A stretch of 64,000 nucleotides of DNA from Vibrio taketomensis. Lineage in GTDB: Bacteria > Pseudomonadota > Gammaproteobacteria > Enterobacterales > Vibrionaceae. Under the pieces are notes generated by a model that was given only the letters and a program-made list of their open reading frames with translations, had not been told where the DNA came from and did no database searches. The position numbers and the translations under genes are program-made. This document shows, piece after piece, positions 50,155 to 60,800 of the stretch (positions are counted from its first letter, which is position 1; the number at the start of each line of letters is the position of its first letter). The stretch is from positions 310,001 through 374,000 of the forward strand of contig NZ_AP019649.1 of assembly GCF_009938165.1 (NCBI RefSeq), read 5' to 3'.

Positions 50155-51276
50155 ATGACAATCCAAAGCTTTATTCCACCTCGTCGAATTCTGATGGGGC
50201 CTGGTCCATCTGATATTTCTCCTCAAGTATTGCAAGCATTGAGTCGTCCAACGGTTGGTCATTTAGACCCGCTATTTGTTGGCATGATGGATGAACTGAA
50301 ACAGTTACTTAAGTATGCATTCCAAACCGAAAATGAGTTCACCATAGCCGTTTCGGCCCCAGGAAGCGCAGGTATGGAAGCTTGCTTCGTAAACTTAGTT
50401 GAGCCGGGTGATAAAGTGATTGTTTGTCGCAATGGGGTGTTTGGCGAACGTATGCGTGAAAATGTTGTGAGGGCAGGCGGTGACGCGATTGTGATTGATG
50501 ATGAATGGGGGGCGCCGGTTTCAATTGATAAAGTTGAAAGGGCACTCAAGGAACATTCTGATGTCAAAATCGTAGCGTTTGTTCATGCTGAAACCTCAAC
50601 CGGTGCTTTGTCTGATGCGCAGGCATTAGGCGCTTTAGCAAAACAGCATAATGCCTTAACCATTGTTGATGCGGTGACGTCACTTGGTGGTGTGCCTTTA
50701 AAAGTTGATGAATGGCAGCTTGATGCTGTTTATTCAGGTAGTCAAAAATGCCTTTCTTGTGTGCCAGGATTATCACCCTTAACGTTTTCTTCAAAGGCAA
50801 TTGCCAAGATTCAAAGTCGCAGCACACCAGTGCAAAGCTGGTTTCTGGATCAGAGCCTAGTACTTGGTTACTGGAGTGGTGAAGGTAAGCGTAGTTATCA
50901 TCATACTGCGCCAGTCAACAGCCTTTATGCATTGCACGAGGCATTATTGATGCTGAAAAATGAAGGTTTAGACAATGCTTGGCAGCGCCATCGCACCATG
51001 CATGACAAATTGAAATTAGGTCTAGAAAAGTTGGGCTTTAAGTTCGTGGTTGAAGCGGCCGATCGTTTACCTCAACTCAATGCGATCTATGTGCCTGAAG
51101 GTATTGATGAAGCTGCTGTGCGTAACCACCTACTTGAGACTTACAATCTGGAGATTGGAGCTGGTTTAGGCGCATTGGCGGGCAAAGCTTGGCGTATTGG
51201 ACTAATGGGCTACGGAGCAAGGCAAGAGAATGTCGCCCTTTGCTTGCAAGCATTGGAAGAGTCGTTGACTCAATAA
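50155..51276 (+). CDS. Class V aminotransferase, serine/alanine-glyoxylate type
   Basis: A 373-residue PLP enzyme of the serine-pyruvate/alanine-glyoxylate aminotransferase group. The PLP lysine is Lys198 in SGSQKCLS and the PLP-binding Asp is Asp172 in VDAVTS. The start has CAAGGAGAG upstream. In Vibrio cholerae the same kind of gene lies between lysC and pglL. Exact substrates are not determined by sequence. Alanine-glyoxylate, serine-glyoxylate or 2-aminoethylphosphonate-like activities are possible, the first being the best guess. The upstream divergent region (49964-50154) must hold both its promoter and that of lysC. Confidence 0.85.
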   Translation: MTIQSFIPPRRILMGPGPSDISPQVLQALSRPTVGHLDPLFVGMMDELKQLLKYAFQTENEFTIAVSAPGSAGMEACFVNLVEPGDKVIVCRNGVFGERMRENVVRAGGDAIVIDDEWGAPVSIDKVERALKEHSDVKIVAFVHAETSTGALSDAQALGALAKQHNALTIVDAVTSLGGVPLKVDEWQLDAVYSGSQKCLSCVPGLSPLTFSSKAIAKIQSRSTPVQSWFLDQSLVLGYWSGEGKRSYHHTAPVNSLYALHEALLMLKNEGLDNAWQRHRTMHDKLKLGLEKLGFKFVVEAADRLPQLNAIYVPEGIDEAAVRNHLLETYNLEIGAGLGALAGKAWRIGLMGYGARQENVALCLQALEESLTQ

Positions 51277-51281
51277 AACAA

Positions 51282-51306
51282 AAAAGCGGCGCAATGCGCC
51301 GCTTTG
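51282..51306 (+). terminator. Terminator shared by aminotransferase gene and pglL
   Basis: AAAGCGGCGCA-ATGCGCCGCTTT is a stable hairpin with A residues before and T after. It touches the corrected stop of pglL, which supports that end of the gene. Confidence 0.85.
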
Positions 51307-51307
51307 T

Positions 51308-53076
51308 CTATTTTGCTGCAGAGGCTTTAAGTGCATCGATATCTGGAGCAATGTACTGGACTTTATCAAAATCCAACTCTGGAAATAGGAACTTGGCCTC
51401 ACTACGAATTTGTTCAGCTTTAGCATCTTCGCCTAAACCCGATATGCCAATATCAAATTATTATAGAAAGCTGGGCGAGGGCTATTTTTTATGATCGCCA
51501 AAGACCAATCGATATACGGTTGAATATATTGTTTGTCTTGAGTAATGAGGCCAACTTGTAAGTAGGTGCTGTACACATCCCAGTCATAGCGATCTTTCCA
51601 AACAACAGGGTTCGTCACCTGTTGCAAAATAGTCGGATCTTTTGGCTTAGTCAGTTCAAACTTAGTGAGGACATAATTGGTGTGTAATGAACTTAGCATG
51701 TAAATCGAGATGACGACGGGAATGACAAGACTTAACGCTCTTAGTATGACCTGTGAAATACGACTAAACCCAGTTACTCGATATTTATTGGCTCGTTGAT
51801 CGACCCAGTAAAGCAGAACAATAAATGTAATCCAGTGAACAAAAGAGTGATAGAACGGGTACTCTAATTGGCTATGCAAAACAATGGGTACGAACAAGCC
51901 GAACATGGCAAGGCGCGTCCCTTTTTTGGTTTGGTACATGCGCAGCAACATAAATGCCGCGGCGAGAGTAATACCTAATAACGGTAATAGTCCGCCTTCA
52001 ACACCCCAATACAACATTTCATTATGTGGATGTGTCAGCGCGGGTAAGCCTACATGGTAATCAGGATTTAGCTGATGTTGGCGAGCCGTGTAAAGAATAT
52101 AGTCTGATTCGAATCGACCGTAACCATAACCCGTAAATGGTTTCTCAATAATCATATCGAGCGCTTGTGGGTATGTGTAGCTACGTGGACTTTCGAAATT
52201 AACCTTATCTTTGACTAAATCAGCATTTCCGTGAGAGCTGATCATAGGCAGTAATAATCCCAGCACAATCCCCACTAACGCCGACAAACACCAACCAATA
52301 ATGCGTTTGTGAGTAGCGAAGCGGTATAAATAGGGTAACACCAAGATTGTAGATAATATTGCGGCCAGCCACCCCGTACGTGAAGCGATAACAACAATAA
52401 GTGGGATGGTAAGTAGTGGCATCAAATAGAGCAGAGTTACATCACTTAACTTATGTTGGTATTTAATTGGTTGGCGTGAGAGCAAATAAGCAGAAATCGC
52501 TAGGCCAGTCGCTAAAAAGCTCGCCATGACATTCACTTGTTGGAAAATACCATAAGGCCGGTTATGAATTGTGTTGTAGCCAAACATATTGCCCGGCTCG
52601 AGCAGTAAATACTGTACCCAGCCATATACTGCTTGGATGGCGACAGCGATAACGATAAACCAAAGTAAGCGTTGTTTCTGACGGTTGCTGAAGCGGAATT
52701 GCTGCAAAATAACGAACAGTAAAAAACCCATCCACAATCCAGTCAATCGGCTCACCGAAAGTAGCAGTGAGCTATTTGGATAGAGAACTGGAGCGGTCAT
52801 CATCAAGCATGAGATGAACAGTACAATCGTCATTTTGTTGTAGCGTAAGACACCTTGAGTTCCAATTTGGTACAAGCCAATACCAATGCTGATGGAGAAG
52901 GCTAACCAAGTAGTGGCGTTAAACGACAGTGCGAGGCCTGAACCACCAGGATTTGGCATAAAAAAATGCATTGCGACGATGTAGAGCGCACCTAATGACA
53001 CCAAAAATGGTCGAATTAAAGGTAGCCTTGGGGCTTGTGGTTCGAGTTGCGTACCAGTGAGGTGTATGGTTGCCAT
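51308..53076 (-). CDS. pglL: Protein O-oligosaccharyltransferase PglL (frameshifted near C-terminus)
   Basis: A polytopic membrane protein (about 12 hydrophobic segments) of the Wzy_C/PglL family. PglL enzymes move lipid-linked glycans onto serines of secreted proteins such as pilins. The family motif RPYGIFQQVNVMASF (about 170) and the catalytic His loop THPHNEMLYWG are present, followed by a C-terminal domain. As sequenced, it stops at 51433 (547 residues). One missing base near 51445 (ATATGCC for ATATTGCC) cuts off 42 or so residues that read on in the next frame to a stop at 51308. The same place, beside uvrA, is occupied by pglL in V. cholerae. An O-antigen ligase (WaaL) is the alternative, but the FQQVN motif favours PglL. 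Confidence 0.85.
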
Positions 53077-53103
53077 AGGGATAGGTCACTTCTACATAAA
53101 CAA

Positions 53104-53128
53104 AACCAGCGTATGATACGCTGGTTTC
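53104..53128 (-). terminator. Terminator of uvrA
   Basis: AACCAGCGTAT-GATACGCTGGTT lies 12 bases after the uvrA stop, with AAAAC before it giving a short T run on the minus strand. Confidence 0.82.
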
Positions 53129-53139
53129 TAGGTAATGAT

Positions 53140-55957
53140 CTATTTTAACATGGGTTTTAGGAAGCGTGCGGTATGTGAACCTTCGACCAATGCCACATCT
53201 TCCGGAGTTCCTTCGGCAATAATTTCACCGCCACCTTGTCCACCTTCAGGGCCTAAATCGACGATCCAGTCAGCGGTTTTGATCACATCAAGGTTATGTT
53301 CAATCACGACCACCGTATTACCATGATCGCGTAAGCGGTGTAGAACCGTAAGTAACTGTTGAATATCATGGAAATGCAAGCCTGTGGTTGGCTCATCCAG
53401 AATATATAGCGTCTTACCGGTGTCGCGTTTTGATAGCTCACGCGCTAATTTTACTCGTTGCGCTTCGCCCCCAGAGAGTGTGGTAGCCGCTTGTCCTAGG
53501 CGAATGTACGACAGTCCAACATCCATTAGGGTTTGCAGTTTACGTGCAATAACCGGGACAGGATCGAAGAATTGGCGCGCATCTTCCACTGTCATTTCGA
53601 GTACTTCATCAATGGTTTTGCCTTTGTAGCGTACCTCTAAAGTTTCACGGTTATAACGTTTACCTTTACAGATGTCACATGGCACATACACATCAGGCAA
53701 GAAGTGCATTTCTACTTTAATTACGCCATCACCTTGGCAGGCTTCGCAGCGGCCACCTCGAACGTTAAAGCTAAATCGACCGGGTTTGTAGCCACGAGAG
53801 CGCGCTTCTTGTGTGCCTGAAAATAGCTCGCGAATTGGAGTGAAAATACCCGTATACGTTGCTGGGTTAGAGCGAGGGGTACGGCCAATCGGACTTTGAT
53901 CTATATCGATCACTTTATCAAAATGTTCTAGCCCTTTGATTTTTTGGTAAGGGGCGGGTACATCTACGGTGGCACCGTTTAATTGAATATGTGCAATCTT
54001 AAAGTATCATTAATCAAGGTGGATTGCCCGAACCAGATACACCAGTAATACAGCTAAAGAGTCCTACCGGGATGGTTAAGTTAACTGATTTTAGGTTGTT
54101 ACCATTGGCGCCAATCAACTCAACGACTTTCTTTTTATCAAATGGTGTGCGTTTTTCAGGGATTGCGATTTGTTTCTCTCCTGACAGATATTGGCCAGTT
54201 AATGACTCTGGATTGGCGAGAATATCTTCCATCGTACCTTGAGCGATCACTTGGCCGCCATGCACTCCAGCTCCAGGGCCAATATCAATCACATGATCGG
54301 CTCTGCGAATCGCATCTTCATCGTGCTCAACGACGAGCACCGTATTACCGAGATCGCGTAGATGAGTTAGCGTTTTTAGTAAACGTTCATTGTCACGTTG
54401 ATGAAGACCGATAGATGGTTCATCCAGCACATACATCACGCCAACCAAACCCGCGCCAATTTGACTGGCTAGGCGAATACGCTGCGCTTCACCACCAGAT
54501 AGGGTTTCAGCACTACGAGAGAGGTTCAAATAGTTTAAGCCAACATTGACTAGAAACTCCAAGCGGTCGTTGATCTCTTTCATCACCTTCTCGGCAATTT
54601 GTGCTCGTTGACCCTCAAGGTGCAATTGAGCAAAGAAATTCAACGCATCGGCAATACTAAGCTCAACAATTTCTGGCAAGGTTGTATCGGCGATAAATAC
54701 GTTGCGAGCTTCTAGACGTAGGCGACTACCGTTACAGCTAGCGCAACATTTAGTCGATATATATTTAGCAAGATCTTCGCGTACTGAATTGGATTCAGTA
54801 TCGCGGTAACGACGCTCAAGCGTATTTAAAATGCCTTCAAATGGGTGACGTTTGACTCGAATATCACCACGATCATTGATGTAATTGAACTCAACTTCAG
54901 TACGTCCAGAGCCTTTAAGGATGACATCTTGAATTTTTTTCGGTAGTTGGTTAAATGGCTGATGAAGATCAAAATCATAATGCTTAGCTAATGAGCTTAG
55001 CATTTGAAAGTAATAGTAGTTCTTTTGATCCCAACCTCGAATGGCTCCCTGAGCAAGGCTCAAGGATTCGTCTTGAATCACGCGGTCAGGGTCGAAATAT
55101 TGTTGAACGCCCAAACCATCACAAGTGCCACAGGCTCCCGCTGGGTTATTGAATGAAAACAGGCGCGGCTCTAATTCTTGCATGCTGTAGCCACAGTGTG
55201 GACAGGCAAAGTTTGCGGAAAAAACGATCTCTTCGCCGTCTGCATCCATTGGAGCGACAACTGCAATACCACCCGATAATTCAAGTGTCGTTTCAAACGA
55301 TTCCGCTAAACGCTGTTGCAAGTCGGGACGAACTTTAAAGCGATCAACGACCACTTCAATAGTATGTTTTTTATGAAGCTCAAGCGTTGGTGGATCGGAA
55401 AGATCGCAGGTCTCTCCATCGATACGAGCTCGAATAAAGCCTTGTGCGGCTAAATTTTCTAAGGTTTTAACATGCTCGCCTTTTCGTTCTTTCACGATAG
55501 GAGCGAGTAGCATCAATTTAGAGCCTTCAGGCATTTCGAGCACTTTATCAACCATCTGTGACACAGTTTGTGCAGCGAGAGCGACCTTATGGGTAGGGCA
55601 ACGTGGCTCGCCAACGCGAGCATAAAGTAGGCGAAGATAATCATACACTTCAGTGATAGTCCCAACGGTAGAACGCGGGTTATGTGAAGTGGATTTTTGC
55701 TCAATAGAGATTGCTGGCGATAAGCCCTCGATATGGTCGACGTCTGGCTTTTCCATCAAAGAAAGAAATTGACGAGCATAGGCAGATAAAGATTCGACAT
55801 AGCGTCGCTGACCTTCGGCATACAGAGTGTCAAAAGCCAAAGATGATTTACCGGAGCCCGATAAACCAGTGATAACAATTAATTTATCGCGAGGAATGGT
55901 GAGATTGATATTTTTCAGGTTATGGGTGCGGGCGCCGCGTACTTCTATCTTATCCAT
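53140..55957 (-). CDS. uvrA: UvrABC excinuclease subunit A (frameshifted)
   Basis: UvrA finds DNA damage and loads UvrB in nucleotide excision repair. The first piece (55957-54014) has Walker [14 protein letters not shown], the zinc motif [12 protein letters not shown] with CGTCDGLG, and the signature [15 protein letters not shown]. The second piece, open below about 53998, has [33 protein letters not shown] and [11 protein letters not shown]. The frame is lost at the second Walker A, GVSGSGK. One A is missing at about 54024 (GGCAATCC for GGCAAATCC), and about four bases are missing near 54000 (expected DTLFKIA). Adding these five bases gives the expected 940 residues. The disruption is most likely a sequence error. 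Confidence 0.93.
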
Positions 55958-56022
55958 GGTTATCGCTCTGTATGGGAAGAACTTCTAGTATTACACAGGG
56001 CGAGAAATGTTCAAAGAGAATA

Positions 56023-56038
56023 CTGGACATAAAAACAG
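56023..56038 (-). promoter_or_regulatory. LexA (SOS) box upstream of uvrA
   Basis: CTGGACATAAAAACAG (plus strand) fits the LexA consensus CTG-N10-CAG, with T/A-rich middle. It lies 66-81 bases before the uvrA start, where a promoter would be. uvrA is a classic SOS gene. The box also overlaps the far side of the galU terminator. Confidence 0.75.
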
Positions 56039-56064
56039 TAAGGGCAATCGAATGATTGCCCTTA
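56039..56064 (-). terminator. Terminator of galU
   Basis: AAGGGCAATC-GAAT-GATTGCCCTT lies 11 bases after galU. The T stretch that follows on the minus strand is short, so strength is uncertain. Confidence 0.7.
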
Positions 56065-56074
56065 GATTATTTTG

Positions 56075-56950
56075 TTAGTCGTTTTGCTTGGCTGTTGAGT
56101 GCTTACCTAATTCAGTTTTCTTACTGTCTTTTAGGTATAGATGCTCAAAGCAGTAGTTGGTCGCTTCAATGTATCCTTCGACACTGCCGCAATCAAAACG
56201 CTGGCCTTTAAATTTGTACGCTAACACGCACCCTGCTTTTGCTTGTTTAAGCAGAGCGTCAGTAATTTGGATTTCTCCGCCTTTACCTGGTTCAGTTTGT
56301 TCGATTAATTCAAAGATATCTGGAGTCAGGATGTAGCGACCAATGATAGCAAGGTTACTTGGTGCTGTGCCCGGTTCAGGTTTTTCAACCATGTCGTCTA
56401 CACGGAAGATGTCATCTTTGATCATTTCACCAGAGATTACGCCGTATTTATGGGTTTCATCTGCAGGTACTTCTTGTACCGCTACGATAGAACAACGGAA
56501 CTGTTTAAACAGTGCCACCATCTGTGCCAAAACACCTTCTTGTTCATTAACGCAGAGGTCGTCAGCCAGTACAACAGCAAACGGTTCGTCACCCACAAGT
56601 TCACGACCCGTTAGGATCGCGTGGCCAAGGCCTTTCATTTCACGTTGGCGAATGTAGGTAAAGTTTGCGCTTTCAATGATTTCGCGAATATCAACCAACA
56701 GTTCTTCTTTATTGGTACCGTTAATCTGATGCTCAAGTTCGTAGTTTTTATCGAAGTGATCCATGATCGAGTGTTTACCACGTCCGGTAACAATACACAT
56801 ACCGTTCATGCCGGCTTGAATCGCTTCTTCAACACCATATTCGATCAGCGGTTTGTTGACGACTGGCATCATCTCCTTTGGCATAGATTTCGTTGCCGGT
56901 AGAAAACGTGTACCGTAACCTGCTGCTGGAAATAAGCACTTCTTAATCAT
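56075..56950 (-). CDS. galU: UTP-glucose-1-phosphate uridylyltransferase
   Basis: A 291-residue nucleotidyltransferase that makes UDP-glucose for LPS core, capsule and biofilm sugars. The nucleotide-binding start is FPAAGYGTRFLPATKSMPKEM-like (residues 7-27), with VVLADDLC and EKPEPG further on. The C-terminal QRFDCGSVEGYI is conserved. It lies between uvrA and qstR with 116 bases to the latter, the order seen in V. cholerae. Confidence 0.95.
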   Translation of the reverse strand: MIKKCLFPAAGYGTRFLPATKSMPKEMMPVVNKPLIEYGVEEAIQAGMNGMCIVTGRGKHSIMDHFDKNYELEHQINGTNKEELLVDIREIIESANFTYIRQREMKGLGHAILTGRELVGDEPFAVVLADDLCVNEQEGVLAQMVALFKQFRCSIVAVQEVPADETHKYGVISGEMIKDDIFRVDDMVEKPEPGTAPSNLAIIGRYILTPDIFELIEQTEPGKGGEIQITDALLKQAKAGCVLAYKFKGQRFDCGSVEGYIEATNYCFEHLYLKDSKKTELGKHSTAKQND

Positions 56951-57066
56951 GATAAAACCTTTTATCTTTTAGACAGACTCAAAACTGCCGACAAGATAGC
57001 ATGGTTTGATTAATAGATAATGAATACCCTAGTGCAAAAGTTGATTTTTTGCTCCATGCTTTAAAT

Positions 57067-57714
57067 TTAAGACGCCAAATGTTGCTTTGCCCATGAAATG
57101 GCTTGAACTCGATTCTTTACAGACAGCTTCTTGAAGATTTGGTAAAGGTGGGATTTTACCGTGAACTCACTAATAAAGAGATCTTCGGCGATTCGATTGT
57201 TCGAGGCCCCTGTTTGTAGACTACGTAGTATTTGAATTTCACGCGTGGTCAAATCGACAGTTGCGGGGGAGGTTTGGCTATCGAAAACATGACGGTAGTA
57301 ATGTAGAAGTTGTGCGGTGACTTTTCGAGGTAACCAGTTTTGGCTGTTGATAACTTCACCACAACCATATGCGATATCGACGATGCTGTCAGTCTTGTAA
57401 AACAGCGCTTTTAGGTTACCGAAACTGAGTAACTCCTCAGTGGTTAGCCGCTTTTCCACATTAAATATTACCGTCTCAAAGATTTTATTCGACAGAGGCA
57501 AGTCTCGAATGACGCTATTGAGTTGTTGGTATTCATGATAATCGATGAGCAAAATTTTATGCTTATGCTGCTGCATCGCCAGCATCGTATCTTGCGGTTC
57601 CATGCGAGGGATGGGAATGCAGAGGTTTTCTTCAATTAGGTCTACAATTGGATAGTGGGAGTCTTTATTTTCACAGAGAAAATACAGTGTTCTCGCATAA
57701 ATGTTCTTTGCCAT
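57067..57714 (-). CDS. qstR: LuxR-type regulator QstR
   Basis: A 215-residue transcription factor. The N-terminal receiver-like part (about 1-130) lacks a clear phosphorylation pocket. The C-terminal LuxR helix-turn-helix (about 150-212) has TTREIQILRSLQTGASNNRIAE and FTVKSHLYQIFKKLSV. It belongs to the CsgD/VpsT group. Its position between galU and ssb is that of qstR in V. cholerae, which joins TfoX (chitin) and HapR (quorum sensing) to switch on DNA uptake and type VI genes. The symbol rests on this synteny plus family. VpsT-like regulators are the alternative. Confidence 0.82.
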   Translation of the reverse strand: MAKNIYARTLYFLCENKDSHYPIVDLIEENLCIPIPRMEPQDTMLAMQQHKHKILLIDYHEYQQLNSVIRDLPLSNKIFETVIFNVEKRLTTEELLSFGNLKALFYKTDSIVDIAYGCGEVINSQNWLPRKVTAQLLHYYRHVFDSQTSPATVDLTTREIQILRSLQTGASNNRIAEDLFISEFTVKSHLYQIFKKLSVKNRVQAISWAKQHLAS

Positions 57715-58010
57715 AGTTTGCTCTTATTCCGAGTTAATATTTTTCTTCTTTCTCCTGCTTCTATCCTGTCTTATTTGACGATAAAGAGCGATTCATCGAC
57801 GGAATGAATCTGGTTTGTTTCATTTTGATAGTGAATTTTATTTATCTCATTGAAATTTCGAACATGAAAATGGAATTAAGTATTGGAAACTGAGAGCAGT
57901 CGCAACAAAGTTGTCGGAGAGTATGGATGGAACAGTTGTTTGATTTGCAACTGGAGTGTTATCCTAATGCGCTATCAAATTATCACAAGTGAATCTAAAC
58001 GGAGCAAAAC
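57715..58010. other. Divergent promoter region of qstR and ssb
   Basis: A 296-base AT-rich region. I looked for a LexA box before ssb (CTG-N10-CAG) and found none. No gene is supported. It must contain sites for TfoX/HapR-dependent control of qstR if that regulation is conserved, but I cannot identify them. Confidence 0.45.
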
Positions 58011-58535
58011 ATGGCTAGCCGTGGAATAAACAAAGTTATTTTAGTGGGTAACTTAGGCCAAGACCCAGAAGTACGTTACATGTCTAACGGCGGCGCTGTT
58101 GCAAACATCACGGTTGCAACCTCAGAAACATGGCGTGACAAAGCGACTGGTGAGCCACGTGAAAGAACTGAGTGGCATCGTGTAGCTCTGTACGGAAAAT
58201 TAGCTGAAGTTGCAGGTGAATATTTACGTAAAGGCTCTCAAGTATACATTGAAGGTCAACTGCAAACGCGTAAATGGCAAAACCAGCAGGGCCAAGATCA
58301 ATACACCACAGAAGTGGTTGTTCAGGGTTACAACGGTGTAATGCAGATGCTAGGTGGTCGCCAAGGCGGACAAGGTGCCCCTATGGGTGGTCAGCAACAG
58401 CAGCAACAACAAAGCTGGGGTCAACCGCAGCAACCAGCAATGCGCCAACAAGCACCACAACAGAATCAAGCGCCTCAGCAACAGCCTCAATACAATGAAC
58501 CACCAATGGATTTTGATGACGACATCCCGTTTTAA
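58011..58535 (+). CDS. ssb: Single-stranded DNA-binding protein
   Basis: A 174-residue SSB. The OB fold covers about 1-110 ([40 protein letters not shown]). A glutamine-rich disordered linker follows (about 120-162). The acidic tip DFDDDIPF recruits repair and replication partners. The start has ACGGAG upstream. It is transcribed away from qstR and ends in a terminator. Confidence 0.97.
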   Translation: MASRGINKVILVGNLGQDPEVRYMSNGGAVANITVATSETWRDKATGEPRERTEWHRVALYGKLAEVAGEYLRKGSQVYIEGQLQTRKWQNQQGQDQYTTEVVVQGYNGVMQMLGGRQGGQGAPMGGQQQQQQQSWGQPQQPAMRQQAPQQNQAPQQQPQYNEPPMDFDDDIPF

Positions 58536-58549
58536 TCTATTGAAAATCA

Positions 58550-58576
58550 AAAAGCCGCGATTATCGCGGCTTTTAT
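58550..58576 (+). terminator. Terminator of ssb
   Basis: AAAAGCCGCGAT-T-ATCGCGGCTTTT is a strong hairpin with T residues, 14 bases after the stop. Confidence 0.9.
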
Positions 58577-58794
58577 ATAGTAATTTCTGTGTTCAATTTA
58601 GACGTCTTTTGATGAAAGTAATCGTTAATGAGGTTCTTGGGCTCATTAAGTCTTGATCGAATGCATAGCAAGGAAGAAAAAGTGTGATCAAGCGAAGTGA
58701 CTTGAATGTTATAGATGTTGAAGTCTTAGTAATAAAGTATTATTCGCTCATCATGCAAGATCGCTAGATTTATTAGAAAGGGAACTCCAATTTT

Positions 58795-60797
58795 ATGAGG
58801 TATACACCTACCTTAAAATTGAGCACACGCCTAGTCGCTTTTGTGACCATGATAGTCATTAGTGCGATGTTTATTCTGTTTTTAGGTGGCACGCTTTCAT
58901 TTCGCAGCTTAGGTCAAGAGTATTTAGACCAATCTTTAAATGGCATTGTTTCTGTCGTCGATAAAGAGATGGAAGATCCTGATGCGGCATACTCCATGCA
59001 GCGCTGGATGCCTAAGATGTTGCAAGCTTCTCGAATTGTCGAAATGGAATTGTCTTCTCCATCTGGGGTGATCTATCGCTATCGTGATACCTCATCTAAG
59101 ATTGACGCCTCCTTACTGCATCATGCCCAATATCAACTTGAACGCAACAGCGATTATACCCTCAGCTTTGCAGCTATTCCGCCGTATGTTGGTTATGGCT
59201 ATTCGGTTCAAGGTTTATGGTCGATTACTCTATCGGTAGGGTTGATCATTTTTTGCTTATATCAAGGGCTCAAGTGGCTTCGAGCGCAATTGTATGGTTC
59301 TGAGCTATTAGAAGAGCGTGGTCGCATGATTTTAGCTGGACGGGTTGAACAGTTCGCCAAGGGTGATGAACGCGAATGGCCTTATACCGCAAGCGAAGCT
59401 CTCGACCGTTTGATTGAAGAGTTGCAAGATGCACGTCAAGAACGGAGTCGCTTTGATACCTTTATTCGCACCCAAACGTTCCTCGACCAATTAACGGGCA
59501 CGGCCAATCGAGTGCTTTTTGATAGCAAACTTGAGGCGGCGTTGTCCGAAAATGGCTCACATGGTGGTGTGTTGTTGATCCGAGTCGAAGATTGGGAGCA
59601 GATCAATGAAGAAGCTGATAAGCAAGTCGTCAATCAGTTTATAGTGAACATTGGTGAAGCGATTAACCAAGTTATTTTGCGTTATCCAGATGTCATTCTT
59701 TCTCGTTATTACCAATCTGATTTTGCTATTTTTGCTCCGCATCTTGGTTATAAAGAAGTTTCAAGTATCGCTATTAATTGCCTGAAGCAATTTGATAAAT
59801 TGTATCCGATTGGTTCGCTGGATAAAGATAACTGGTGTCATATCGGCATTAGCATGTTCCAAGAAGGTGAACGTCAAGGCAAGATAATGGATGAAGCTGA
59901 AACAGCGTTACGCAGTGCAAGATTGCAAGGGGTGAATACATGGAGCCGTTTCGATAAGCAGTGGATGCAAGAAGAAAGAGGCAGTGTGCGTTGGCGCACC
60001 TTGTTTGATCAAGTTCTCTCGCCTGATGGGGTAATTTTATTTGCTCAGCCTTGTTATCAGTTAAAAGAGTTAACGCCCGAGCTGATTCATCATGAATTGT
60101 TTGTGAGAATTCAAGACCCGCAACATGGGTTAATTAAAGCATCTCGCTTCAATACCGCCATCGAATCTATTGGCTACGAGAGCCATTTAGATCGAGCAGT
60201 TTTTTTGGCGACTGTCAGGTTTTTGAAAGCGTCAAAAAATAGTTTATGTTATCTCTAAACCTTCATGTAACCCCTTTTTCTGGAAAGAGATACTTTCGTT
60301 GGTTTCGGGATGAATTGCTTCAACTTCCGATTGATATAAGACATCGTTTGTCATTTGATTTTTCAGAAGCTCGCTTAGTGAAGCATTTGGACTACATGAG
60401 ACCTGTGATTCAAATGTTACATGGCTTAGGTTGTAAGGTCGTTGTTGGGCAAGCTGGGCGCTCAATTGTCAGTACCCATTACTTGAAGGACTTGCCGATT
60501 GATTATTTGAAGCTGCATCGCAGTTTAATTAAGCAAATAGATCACAGACATGAAAATCAGCTATTTATTCGCAGCCTCTTAGGGGCGTGTGAAGGCCTAA
60601 GAACTCAAGTTATTGCGGTCGGGGTCGATCAAGAGCGTGAGTATCAAACATTATTAGCTCTTGGGGTTCATGGTGTACAAGGGCGTTATTTTGAAGATGA
60701 ACGTCAATTAATACCTGAACAACAAGTAGAACAATCAAGTAAGTCCAAATCAAATGTTCAAATTGGACGACGTAATCGTTGGCGAAGAAGTACGTAG
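58795..60797 (+). CDS. mshH: MSHA biogenesis protein MshH, CsrD-like (frameshifted)
   Basis: An inner-membrane protein with two helices (about 12-34 and 143-165), a HAMP-like region, a degenerate GGDEF domain (YYQSDF in place of GGDEF) and a degenerate EAL domain (HHELF in place of EAL). It resembles E. coli CsrD, which binds RNA and targets CsrB/C for decay and does not turn over cyclic di-GMP. The first piece stops at 60258. The second reads from about 60246 to 60797. One missing A near 60247 (TTTATGTTA for TTTAATGTTA) restores SLMLSLNLHVTPF and gives 667 residues. The break separates the start of the EAL-like domain from its rest. A sequence error is likely. Confidence 0.9.
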
Positions 60798-60800
60798 AAA

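Noticed and set aside
57715..58010. LexA box before ssb
   Set aside because: No CTG-N10-CAG match was found on reading the region.
58601..58608. Single perfect met box (AGACGTCT) between ssb and mshH
   Set aside because: MetJ needs at least two adjacent boxes. The flanking bases do not match, and mshH has no link to methionine.
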